Shown: piece by piece, positions 15,332-22,947 of the stretch
How the letters are laid out: each line of letters starts with the position of its first letter
How positions within the stretch are numbered: position 1 is the stretch's first letter
Origin: Bacteroidetes bacterium UBA4414
GTDB lineage: Bacteria > Bacteroidota > Bacteroidia > Chitinophagales > Chitinophagaceae
Length of the DNA: 26,025 bases
Direction of reading: 5' to 3'
Assembly: GCA_002389765.1 (NCBI GenBank)
Contig: DGQM01000005.1
Span: forward strand, 153-26,177
Notes under the pieces: model-generated
Told to the model about the DNA's origin: nothing
The model's input: the letters and a program-made list of their open reading frames with translations, nothing else
The model's database searches: none
Position numbers and translations under genes: made by a program

Positions 15332-16405
15332 ATGAAGAAACTGGATTGGTATATAGTTAAGAAGTTTGTAGCAACTTTCTTTTTCGCCATAATGATACTG
15401 GCTGTAGTAGCCTGTGTTATAGACTTGTCTGAAAAGATGGAAGATTTTGTTGCTAAGAAAGCGCCTACAATGGCAATTCTTAATTACTTCAAGAACTTTA
15501 TACCACATATATCAGCCCTGCTATTCCCGCTATTTATATTTATAGCAACCATATTCTTTACATCCAGGCTTGCGTATAAATCGGAAATTATTGCCATCCT
15601 TGCCTCCGGTGTATCTTTTCAGCGTTTTCTACGCCCATACGTTATTGGTGCAGCTTTTCTATGCACCCTTTCGTTAGTGTCTAATCACTACATCGTTCCT
15701 CAAGCCAATAAACAACGACTGGCTTTTGAAAATAAATATATACATACCGCAGCATTTGCATCAGACAGGAATGTACACCTACGCCTTTCCAAGAACCTGT
15801 ATGTATATATGATGACTTATGACTATAAAGCTAATATTGGCTATCACTTTACAGCAGAGCTAATAGATAGTACAAGCATGCATTATAAAGTATCTGCTGG
15901 TCATGTAAACTATGATAGCATCAAGCATCAATATCATCTCTACGAGGTTCGAATACGCTACAATGACGGTATTAATGAGAGGCTGGTATTGAAAAACGAC
16001 ACTATTATGTCTTTCCCTTTTAAACCAAGAGACCTTGAGGAAGATGAGGCTGTGAAAGATGCGCTTACCACACCTGAATTGAATAAATATATAGCACGTG
16101 AAAAACTACGCGGTAGGGAAACCCTTAATTTCTTTTATATAGAAAAACACCGCCGTACAGCACAACCTTTCGCAGGTTTTATACTTACCATCATAGGTGT
16201 GTGTATTGCCAGCAGAAAAGTACGTGGTGGTAGTGGATTGCACCTTGCTATGGGTATTGTTATCAGTGCATTGTACATTATGGCTATGCAGTTTACAACC
16301 ACATTCTCTACCAAAGCAGGGCTTAACCCAATGCTGGCTGTTTGGATACCCAATTTCATCTTTGGTATAGTTGCATTAGCGCTATACCGCAGACAGATAA
16401 AGTAA
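15332..16405 (+). CDS. LptF/LptG (YjgP/YjgQ) family permease
   Basis: A 357-aa inner-membrane protein of the LptF/LptG family, which forms the transmembrane part of the LptB2FG exporter that lifts lipopolysaccharide out of the inner membrane. It begins DWYIVKKFVATFFFAIM, has helices at about 13-33, 55-80 and 97-118 (the second with FIATIFFTSRLAYKSEIIAI), then a roughly 150-residue periplasmic jellyroll-like domain, and three C-terminal helices (FAGFILTIIGVCIAS, LHLAMGIVISALYIMAM, MLAVWIPNFIFGIVALALY). Length matches the family. Whether it is the F or the G subunit is unclear; the partner and LptB are not in this window. The leader before the ATG carries an unusual C5/G5 palindrome. Confidence 0.88.
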   Translation: MKKLDWYIVKKFVATFFFAIMILAVVACVIDLSEKMEDFVAKKAPTMAILNYFKNFIPHISALLFPLFIFIATIFFTSRLAYKSEIIAILASGVSFQRFLRPYVIGAAFLCTLSLVSNHYIVPQANKQRLAFENKYIHTAAFASDRNVHLRLSKNLYVYMMTYDYKANIGYHFTAELIDSTSMHYKVSAGHVNYDSIKHQYHLYEVRIRYNDGINERLVLKNDTIMSFPFKPRDLEEDEAVKDALTTPELNKYIAREKLRGRETLNFFYIEKHRRTAQPFAGFILTIIGVCIASRKVRGGSGLHLAMGIVISALYIMAMQFTTTFSTKAGLNPMLAVWIPNFIFGIVALALYRRQIK

Positions 16406-16420
16406 CCTAAGGCTTGGTAA

Positions 16421-16783
16421 TCAGTGCAGATGCGCGTAGCTGTTGTTGCGCCTGTTTAGTACCACTTTTACGGTACACAAAAAGTCGTTGGTAGACTTAT
16501 CGATAATTCTTTTACAACCTTTAGTGAAACGAGGCGAACGACGCCCCCTATCCTCTTTATAATCTTCGCGTATCCATATAGCTCTGCGACTCAGGTCATC
16601 GTGCAATGCACGGACTCTATCCATTAGCTCATCGAAAGAAGGAGTGATACCTGTTTGTTCTATCTGATCGTATAACTCAGAAACATACGCATTGGTAACA
16701 TTCTCTGCTAAACGAGAGAACATATCCAAAAACGGGCGTTGCCCTTTTAGGTAGTCGGTTATATTTGCTATTACGTTATTCAT
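16421..16783 (-). CDS. Hypothetical 120-aa protein
   Basis: A small soluble, basic protein with no motif I recognise. It is mainly helical by appearance (ITDYLKGQRPFLDMFSRLAE, DELMDRVRALHDDLSRRAI) with an Arg-rich C-terminal half. It has no signal peptide or membrane helix. The case for a real gene is a very good promoter upstream (TTG-N19-TAGATTTG) placed so that the leader is only a few bases long, and the tight convergence with the permease gene (15-bp gap). Function unknown. Confidence 0.6.
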   Translation of the reverse strand: MNNVIANITDYLKGQRPFLDMFSRLAENVTNAYVSELYDQIEQTGITPSFDELMDRVRALHDDLSRRAIWIREDYKEDRGRRSPRFTKGCKRIIDKSTNDFLCTVKVVLNRRNNSYAHLH

Positions 16784-16791
16784 AGCTTATA

Positions 16792-16821
16792 CAAATCTAC
16801 CAAAAAACATTATATAAACAA
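16792..16821 (-). promoter_or_regulatory. Promoter of the 120-aa gene, short leader
   Basis: On the minus strand TTG (complement at 16819-16821), 19 nt, then TAGATTTG (complement at 16792-16799), a full match to the Bacteroidota promoter pattern. The -7 box ends 8 nt before the ATG, so transcription should begin about 4 nt before the start codon. Confidence 0.65.
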
Positions 16822-16937
16822 CAATAGAGATACCATTAACACAAAGCCATGACTATCAATATATTGAAAAGCAAAGCCTATACTAAAACATTAATTTAAA
16901 CAGCGCGTTACCTACGAAAGATTGCACAAAAAACAAC

Positions 16938-17930
16938 CTATAATTCTGCGTATTGATACTGTGTACGTAGGTCTTCGAAAATAGCTTCCAGGGCGGCAAC
17001 ACTATCGGCAGTAACAAGGCGCATACGGTAATCTTTGATATGCGGTAAGCCTTTCAGATAGTTGGCATAGTGCATCCGCATTTCCAGTATGCCCAGTTTT
17101 TCGCCTTTCCATTTCATAGCACCGCGCAGGTGTTTCAGGCAGGCTTCTACACGTTCATCAATAGTTGGTGGCGGCAGTATTTCTCCGCCTGTATTGATGT
17201 AATGTTTTATCTCGCGGAATATCCATGGATAACCAATGGCAGCACGGCCTATCATCACACCATCAACACCATAACGATTCTTGTATTCAACAGCTTTTTG
17301 CGGGCTGTCTATATCTCCGTTACCAAATATGGGTATGTTTATCCGTGGGTTGTTTTTAACCTTGGCAATAAGCGTCCAGTCGGCTTCACCTTTATACATC
17401 TGCTTGCGTGTACGACCGTGTATAGTAAGCGCTTTAATACCTACATCCTGCAAACGCTCAGCTACCTCTTCAATATTCTTGCTATTATCATCCCAGCCAA
17501 GACGTGTTTTTACTGTTACAGGCAGTTTGGTAGCTTTAACAACGGCATCTGTAAGGCGTACCATCAGGTCTATATCTTTCAATACGCCTGCACCGGCACC
17601 TTTACATACTACTTTCTTTACCGGGCAACCAAAATTGATATCCAGCAAATCGGGATTGGTAGCTTCGATAATGCGGGCACTCATAGCAAGTGCTTCTTCA
17701 TCACCACCAAATATCTGTATACCTATAGGGCGCTCGTAATCGAATATGTCCAGCTTTTGACGACTTTTAATGGCATCACGTATCAACCCCTCGCTACTGA
17801 TAAACTCGGTATACATAAGGTCGGCTCCCTGCTCTTTACACACTGCGCGGAAAGGTGGGTCGCTAACATCCTCCATAGGAGCCAGCAACAAAGGGAAATC
17901 GCCCAATTCTATATTACCGATTTTTGCCAT
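16938..17930 (-). CDS. dusB: tRNA-dihydrouridine synthase (DusB type)
   Basis: A 330-aa FMN enzyme that reduces uridines in the D loop of tRNA to dihydrouridine. Motifs in order: LLLAPMEDVSDPPFR at 14-28 (FMN site), INFGCPVKKVVCKGAGAG at 98-115 with C102 as the expected general acid, VKTRLGWDD, LTIHGRTRKQMYKGEADW, IPIFGNGDI and GVDGVMIGRAAIGYPWIF, the FMN-phosphate region. Order and length fit the DusB subfamily. A TATCTTTG box ends 8 nt before the ATG. A long open frame on the other strand is only a shadow of this gene. Confidence 0.93.
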   Translation of the reverse strand: MAKIGNIELGDFPLLLAPMEDVSDPPFRAVCKEQGADLMYTEFISSEGLIRDAIKSRQKLDIFDYERPIGIQIFGGDEEALAMSARIIEATNPDLLDINFGCPVKKVVCKGAGAGVLKDIDLMVRLTDAVVKATKLPVTVKTRLGWDDNSKNIEEVAERLQDVGIKALTIHGRTRKQMYKGEADWTLIAKVKNNPRINIPIFGNGDIDSPQKAVEYKNRYGVDGVMIGRAAIGYPWIFREIKHYINTGGEILPPPTIDERVEACLKHLRGAMKWKGEKLGILEMRMHYANYLKGLPHIKDYRMRLVTADSVAALEAIFEDLRTQYQYAEL

Positions 17931-17938
17931 TTCGGCTG

Positions 17939-17946
17939 CAAAGATA
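17939..17946 (-). promoter_or_regulatory. Candidate -7 box for dusB, short leader
   Basis: The minus strand reads TATCTTTG, an exact TAnnTTTG match, ending 8 nt before the dusB ATG. No clear -33 TTG is visible at the usual distance. Confidence 0.5.
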
Positions 17947-17978
17947 CGGGGTTTTGAAGAATGTGGTAATGCTTAATA

Positions 17979-18488
17979 CTACACCAGTTTCAGGAACTCT
18001 TCTGTATGGTGGATGGCGTATTGCAGCAGCGTAGAAAACACCTGTGGGTGCAGACGATGGAATTCTTCATCGAGGGTTACAAATTCTTGAAATTCATCAT
18101 AAAGACGGGCGAACTCTTCTACACTTGTTTGCTTATCCAAGGCTTCACGGTTCAATACATACACCTTTAATACATTATCTATCACTTTTGCCATATCATG
18201 ACAGCCTACTACTTCCAACCAGCCCGGCATAGCAGGCAGCAAACCGATATAACCATTCTGTATTAGTTGAATAAATCCCCCCTGCAATACCTGCATTTGC
18301 ACATAATCATAAGATATCAGCAATTGTTGCCCTTCAGAGAGATCATCCAGAAAATTGAAATCCTGTCTTTTATATAGCTCTTCGTGCAGAGGTTGAATAA
18401 ACATATCCCAAAGGGCGTTATCATCTCCTGCAAGCTTTGCTGCTTCCAGTGCTTCTGCTTTTACTTCAGGTAAAAAAATGCTCGTCAT
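17979..18488 (-). CDS. DUF4375/DMP19-like acidic protein
   Basis: A 169-aa acidic protein. I chose ATG at 18486-18488 because the longer frame, starting at 18590, adds an unrelated Cys-rich stretch that overlaps the divergent methyltransferase gene. The core (ALWDMFIQPLHEELY, then LQGGFIQLIQNGYIG and LEVVGCHDMAKVIDNVLKVY) resembles the DUF4375 family, which includes DMP19, a Neisseria protein described as a DNA mimic. By my count it has about 28 acidic and 11 basic residues. Any DNA-mimic role here is inference; many DUF4375 proteins are uncharacterised and sit near immunity or toxin genes, which are not seen in this window. Confidence 0.65.
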   Translation of the reverse strand: MTSIFLPEVKAEALEAAKLAGDDNALWDMFIQPLHEELYKRQDFNFLDDLSEGQQLLISYDYVQMQVLQGGFIQLIQNGYIGLLPAMPGWLEVVGCHDMAKVIDNVLKVYVLNREALDKQTSVEEFARLYDEFQEFVTLDEEFHRLHPQVFSTLLQYAIHHTEEFLKLV

Positions 18489-18524
18489 AGAATCTTTAAC
18501 TAAAATAGATAAAATAACTTTATC

Positions 18525-19277
18525 ATGATGAAGGATGCAAAAGACATATTTTCCACACAAGCAGGCACCTATGCTGCTTACCGACCGCACTACCCTGATG
18601 CGCTATTTGATTATCTGTACAGCATATGCAATGGCTTAGATAAGGCTTGGGATTGCGCTACAGGCAACGGACAAGTAGCAGGCAGACTTTCTGAAAGGTT
18701 TACAGAAGTATATGCAACAGACCTCAGCACACAACAAGTAACACACGCTATACAAAAGCCTAACATACATTACAATGTGCAGCGGGCAGAGCATACAAAC
18801 TTTGCAGCCAATAGTTTTGATCTGATAACAGTAGGCACTGCGCTGCATTGGTTCGATTTTGATGCATTTTACAAAGAGGCAATACGCGTTGCCAAGGATG
18901 GCGCTGTGATAGCAGCCTGGGCTTACGCGCCCTTTCGCGGAGATAAAGAACTGGATGCTGTTGTGGATGAATTTACCTATAACACACTACATGAATATTG
19001 GGATCCTGAACGCAAATGGGTAGATGAGCAATATAAGACTATACCTTTCCCATTTGAACAACTCATACATCCTGAATTTAAAATTAACGTGGCATGGAGT
19101 TTTGAGCATATGCTCGGCTATTTAAACTCATGGTCCAGCGTTCAGCACTATATACGTAAGAATGGTGTGAACCCCGTAGATGCAATAGCCCAGACGCTTG
19201 CTCCGTTTTGGGAGAACCAGACAACCAAAGCATTGGAAATACCGTTGTTTCTTAAGGTGGGTAGAATAAATAAGTAA
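18525..19277 (+). CDS. Class I SAM-dependent methyltransferase
   Basis: A 250-aa predicted small-molecule methyltransferase. The SAM-binding motif I is WDCATGNGQVAGRLSERF at about 42-59, then VYATDLSTQQ (acidic loop), AEHTNFAANSFDLITVGTAL, with HWFDFDAFYKEAIRVAKDGA as post-motif. HWFD is common in the Methyltransf_11 group that includes yeast Crg1-like and trans-aconitate-type enzymes, but the substrate cannot be read off. Two in-frame ATG codons (18525 and 18528) are equally possible. It diverges from the DUF4375 gene across 36 bp, so both promoters must lie in or near that gap. Confidence 0.82.
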   Translation: MMKDAKDIFSTQAGTYAAYRPHYPDALFDYLYSICNGLDKAWDCATGNGQVAGRLSERFTEVYATDLSTQQVTHAIQKPNIHYNVQRAEHTNFAANSFDLITVGTALHWFDFDAFYKEAIRVAKDGAVIAAWAYAPFRGDKELDAVVDEFTYNTLHEYWDPERKWVDEQYKTIPFPFEQLIHPEFKINVAWSFEHMLGYLNSWSSVQHYIRKNGVNPVDAIAQTLAPFWENQTTKALEIPLFLKVGRINK

Positions 19278-19373
19278 CCTCCTTAAACAGCACACATAAC
19301 ACATTCCGCTATCTATGCAACTCTGACATAAGTCATTTCTTTTTACCCGATGGCTTTCGTAATTTTCCACCCT

Positions 19374-20390
19374 ATGGAAAAAAAGGAGCGCGCCCCGGTA
19401 TACTACAGCGAATACCTGCAGCTTGATAAAATATTGAATGCTCAACTGCCTGAAAGCAGCAAAGAAGGCATCAAAGCCGATGATGAAATGCTGTTTATCA
19501 TCATCCACCAGACGTATGAACTGTGGTTTAAGCAAATATTGTTTGAACTGAATGTAATACGTGATGTCTTCAAACAACCGAACATCCCGAATAATTCTCC
19601 GGATATATATAATTCCCTGCACCGCATCAAGCGTATTTGTAAGATAATGGAAGTTGCTGTACAGCAAATGAGCATCATGGAAACCATGACACCGCTCGAC
19701 TTCCTCGACTTCCGTGATTTGTTACGTCCTGCGTCGGGTTTCCAAAGCATACAGTTCAAAATGATAGAGGCGACTTTGGGTCTTGGCTATAATCAACGCC
19801 ACGGTCAAAACTACTACCTCTCTCAACTGAATCAGAAAGATATAGACCGTGTGAAAGAAGCGGAAGCACAGGAATCTATACTTGTCCTTATCAACAGGTG
19901 GCTGGAGCGCATGCCTTATGCCAAAGAGCCACACGTTACAAAAGACTTCTGGCAGCAATATCGCAATGCTTACGAAAGCACTTTGCAGGATGCTGAAAAA
20001 ACGAACTTGGTAACATTTGATAAGCTGTTCTTGAATGAAGCTGAATACCCTGAAGACCGCCGCTTTAGCATAGCTGCCAATCGCAGTGCTTTGTTCATTA
20101 TGCTATACAGAGACAATCCTTTATTGCATCAGCCATACGAACTGGTAAGCAGTTTACTGGAGATAGATGAAGGCCTCTCTATGTGGCGACACAGGCATAT
20201 ACACATGGTGCAGCGTACCATTGGCAAGCGTGTAGGTACAGGTGGCAGCACAGGCGCAGAATACCTGCGTGCAGCGGCTGATACACATATCATATTTAAA
20301 GAAATAGCAGAGCTTACATCATTCCTGCTGCCAAGGCATGCACTGCCGATGCTGCCGGATGAACTGGTAAAAGGCCTGGGATATAATTAA
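19374..20390 (+). CDS. kynA: Tryptophan 2,3-dioxygenase
   Basis: Heme enzyme, about 338 aa from this start, that oxidises L-tryptophan to N-formylkynurenine, the first step of the kynurenine pathway. Family motifs, numbered from the longer start at 19350: YYSEYLQLDKILNAQ at 18-32, DDEMLFIIIHQTYELWFKQ at 44-62 with distal His53, DFLDFRDLLRPASGFQSIQF at 117-136, and WRHRHIHMVQRTIGKRVGTG at 279-298 with H283 as the likely heme-ligating residue. I prefer ATG at 19374 over 19350: family proteins normally begin close to the YSEYL segment, and a promoter-like TAATTTTC lies between the two. No kynureninase or other pathway gene is in the window. The stop is 3 bp from the ABC ATPase start, so the three genes are probably one operon. 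Confidence 0.93.
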   Translation: MEKKERAPVYYSEYLQLDKILNAQLPESSKEGIKADDEMLFIIIHQTYELWFKQILFELNVIRDVFKQPNIPNNSPDIYNSLHRIKRICKIMEVAVQQMSIMETMTPLDFLDFRDLLRPASGFQSIQFKMIEATLGLGYNQRHGQNYYLSQLNQKDIDRVKEAEAQESILVLINRWLERMPYAKEPHVTKDFWQQYRNAYESTLQDAEKTNLVTFDKLFLNEAEYPEDRRFSIAANRSALFIMLYRDNPLLHQPYELVSSLLEIDEGLSMWRHRHIHMVQRTIGKRVGTGGSTGAEYLRAAADTHIIFKEIAELTSFLLPRHALPMLPDELVKGLGYN

Positions 20391-20393
20391 CGA

Positions 20394-21140
20394 ATGGCTC
20401 ACGCTATAGAAATAACAAACCTCCATAAAACCTATAAAGGTGGGTGGAGTCCTGCATTGGACGGACTTAATGTGCATGTACGCGAAGGACAGGTAATGGG
20501 GCTGCTGGGGCCAAATGGTGCCGGTAAGAGTACAACCATTAACATCCTCTGTGGTTTAGTAACACCCGATAATGGCACTGCTACCATATTTGGTAAAGAC
20601 TGTATTGCAGACACACTGACACTACGCAAAATGATTGGCGTAGTGCCTCAGCAAATTGCTATGTTCGGCAACCTGACTGCATGGGAAAACTTCCGCTACA
20701 TTGGCAGCCTTTACGGGCTAACAGATAAACAAACCAAAGACCGCGCACATGACCTCTTGGTTCGTCTAGGTTTGGATAAACATGCCGATAAACGCATCAA
20801 TCGCTATAGCGGCGGTATGAAGCGTAGGGCAAATATCATAGCATCATTACTACATCAGCCTTCACTCATAATACTTGATGAACCAACCGCAGGTGTAGAC
20901 GTACAAAGCCGTGCTATGATTCTTGACTTTCTGAAAGAATACAACCAAAAAGGCAAAACTATTGTTTATACATCTCATCTGATGGAAGAAGCTGAGCAGA
21001 TATGTGATGAGGTGGTAATAATTGATGAAGGTAAATTTATAGTAAGCGGTGCACCGTTAGAATTGATTAATAATACAACTGACTGCAAGCGACTTGAGGA
21101 TGTATTCCTGCACTACACCGGCCACAGTGTAAGAGATTAA
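20394..21140 (+). CDS. ABC-2 type transporter ATP-binding protein
   Basis: A 248-aa ATPase subunit of an ABC exporter. It shows the Walker A motif GPNGAGKST at 39-47, Q-loop VVPQQ at 83-87, signature YSGGMKRR at 138-145, Walker B LIILDEPTAGVD at 158-169 and switch histidine H195 in YTSHLMEEAEQ. These are intact, so it should hydrolyse ATP. It belongs to the CcmA/DrrA-like group that pairs with a separate membrane subunit, encoded 16 bp downstream. Substrate unknown; drug, lipid or polysaccharide export are all possible. The gene follows tryptophan dioxygenase by 3 bp, within the same likely operon. Confidence 0.93.
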   Translation: MAHAIEITNLHKTYKGGWSPALDGLNVHVREGQVMGLLGPNGAGKSTTINILCGLVTPDNGTATIFGKDCIADTLTLRKMIGVVPQQIAMFGNLTAWENFRYIGSLYGLTDKQTKDRAHDLLVRLGLDKHADKRINRYSGGMKRRANIIASLLHQPSLIILDEPTAGVDVQSRAMILDFLKEYNQKGKTIVYTSHLMEEAEQICDEVVIIDEGKFIVSGAPLELINNTTDCKRLEDVFLHYTGHSVRD

Positions 21141-21156
21141 TTTATAAACTGAGATT

Positions 21157-22461
21157 TTGAAGAAGATACTTGCAACCATACAGAAAGAGTGGATACTGCT
21201 GCGCAGAGATGTTGCAGGTTTTATGCTATTGTTTCTGATGCCCGCAGTGCTGATAGTTGTGATGGCTATGGTTCAGGATGCTCCTTTTAAAGACTATCAG
21301 GAGTTGCGCTTCGACTTGTTGCTGGCAGATAACGACCATAGCAGACTGGCCGATGAAATAAAATTCGGCCTGAAACAAAGCAAAAACTTTCATGTAGTAG
21401 ATAGCATTGATGGCAAACCACTGACCGAAGAAAGGCTAATGGCTCTGTTGAAAGGTGGTAAATACCGCGTGGGTATCGTAATACCACAAGGTGCTACCGC
21501 AGAGGTTATCAATGCTGCTAATACGGTAGCAAACAGAATAAGCGAAAAGATTGGCATGGGTAAATTGCCTGCCAGAGAAATGCGGGATAGTATGTATGTA
21601 CGCATGTACTTTGACCCTGTGAGCAAGCCTACCTTCCGCATGTCTATCAGCTTTGCGCTTGATAAGTACATTACTTACAGCTGCAGCAATCTGCTGGTGA
21701 GTCGCCTGGGCAAACTTGGCATGTCTCAGGGCGAAACAATTGATACTGCACAGAGTGACGAATTCAAACGAATCTTTCAGGGTATAGGTATTAAAGAAGA
21801 ACCGCTGAATGAAAAAGGAGAGATCACTAAGTTCATCAGCTCTGTACAACACAACGTACCAGCATGGGCTATATTCGGTATGTTCTTCATTGTCATTCCT
21901 ATAGCAGGCAATATGCTACGCGAACGTGAAGAACGCAGCGCCCTGCGCATACAACTGATACCACATGCGCAAAACTATGTAGCACTTGGTAAAATCTTCT
22001 TTTATACCCTTATATGCTCAGCACAGTTCGCTGTTATGTGTGCCATAGGGTTATGGGTATTACCACACTTAGGGCTTTCGGCTCTGTATATGGGGCAACA
22101 TCCTATGGCGCTTATACCTATAGCATTGTGCATTGCCTTGTCTGCAACGGCATATGGTTACCTGGTAGGTGTTGTATTTAAAACCGCTACTCAGGCTACT
22201 CCATTTGGTGCCATATCGGTTGTAATAATGAGTGCTATGGGCGGTATATGGGTACCGTTGGATTTGCTGCCGGGTGTAATGCAAAACCTTGCAAAAGTAT
22301 CACCACTGCATTGGGGGCTCGATGCTATCAATCACATCATACTTCGCAATGGCAGCTTCAGCAATGTAATACCACACCTGATAGTGCTTATTGTATTCAG
22401 TACTGTGCTGTTATTGATAAGCTTGTATGTAAGCCGCAGGCGCACACACTCTATTCAATAA
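21157..22461 (+). CDS. ABC-2 type transporter permease
   Basis: A 434-aa membrane partner of the preceding ATPase. The N-terminus (IQKEWILLRRDVAGFMLLFLMPAVL) holds a coupling segment and first helix, followed by a long extracytoplasmic domain (about 45-225) and five further helices, including AWAIFGMFFIVIPIAGNML and AISVVIMSAMGGIWVPLDLLPG, the latter typical of ABC2_membrane_3 proteins. The start codon is TTG at 21157-21159, with no in-frame ATG before the first membrane helix, so the non-ATG start is likely real. It belongs to the same operon as tryptophan dioxygenase and the ATPase. The next gene converges with a 3-bp gap. Confidence 0.88.
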   Translation: MKKILATIQKEWILLRRDVAGFMLLFLMPAVLIVVMAMVQDAPFKDYQELRFDLLLADNDHSRLADEIKFGLKQSKNFHVVDSIDGKPLTEERLMALLKGGKYRVGIVIPQGATAEVINAANTVANRISEKIGMGKLPAREMRDSMYVRMYFDPVSKPTFRMSISFALDKYITYSCSNLLVSRLGKLGMSQGETIDTAQSDEFKRIFQGIGIKEEPLNEKGEITKFISSVQHNVPAWAIFGMFFIVIPIAGNMLREREERSALRIQLIPHAQNYVALGKIFFYTLICSAQFAVMCAIGLWVLPHLGLSALYMGQHPMALIPIALCIALSATAYGYLVGVVFKTATQATPFGAISVVIMSAMGGIWVPLDLLPGVMQNLAKVSPLHWGLDAINHIILRNGSFSNVIPHLIVLIVFSTVLLLISLYVSRRRTHSIQ

Positions 22462-22464
22462 AAG

Positions 22465-22890
22465 CTATTCTATTTCCATACTACTGATGCTGATACGCTT
22501 GCGAAACAACGCTACAAGCAGCATAAAGTATGTAATGGTATAACTTGCAACTATAACAACTGGCTTGTATTGCAGTAGTATGGCATAAGCGTCTTCTTTA
22601 TCAGTTTCTATATGTAACAGTTGTGGGAAATATGCAGTTATGATTGCAGGAATAAACAAAATATAAAAGAACCTAACTTCTCTGTTTTGTCTGTAAGTGG
22701 TAATAATGCCTGAAATAGCGATCAAGAAAAAGAAAAAATCTATAAATAGAATTTGCCAAAATGCCGCAACAACAGTGTGTATATCATTACCACCTTTGGC
22801 ATAGATTGGCTCACCAAAAGACAGAACGGATACAAACAACAGATTAATCAACTGAAATATGGCATTTAGCAGAAAAAAGCCTTTTCTCAT
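22465..22890 (-). CDS. Small four-helix membrane protein, unknown
   Basis: A 141-aa integral membrane protein with four likely helices: LNAIFQLINLLFVSVLSFG, ILFIDFFFFLIAISGIIT, FFYILFIPAIITAYFP and VVIVASYTITYFMLLVALF. Basic residues near the first helix and at the C-terminus are consistent with an inside location. No family is recognised. It ends 3 bp from the permease stop and lies 57 bp from the polyprenyl synthase gene, so it may be co-transcribed with the RNase R and prenyl synthase genes upstream, but this is uncertain. Confidence 0.7.
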   Translation of the reverse strand: MRKGFFLLNAIFQLINLLFVSVLSFGEPIYAKGGNDIHTVVAAFWQILFIDFFFFLIAISGIITTYRQNREVRFFYILFIPAIITAYFPQLLHIETDKEDAYAILLQYKPVVIVASYTITYFMLLVALFRKRISISSMEIE

Positions 22891-22947
22891 ATACTGGACG
22901 ATTTTGTAATGTTTATCATTCCCAGATTAATATTACGGCCGTGATTC

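Noticed and set aside
17070..17957. 295-codon open frame on the plus strand opposite dusB
   Set aside because: It is antisense to a fully conserved enzyme, its translation is Tyr- and Phe-rich without motifs, and a second long frame lies on the same strand in another phase, as expected from coding-strand composition.
18489..18590. N-terminal extension of the DUF4375 gene to 18590
   Set aside because: It adds a Cys-rich, family-unlike stretch and overlaps the divergent methyltransferase coding region; ATG at 18488 gives the expected protein.
19128..19667. 179-codon minus-strand frame opposite tryptophan dioxygenase and the methyltransferase
   Set aside because: It crosses two conserved plus-strand genes, has no start signal, and looks like a shadow frame.
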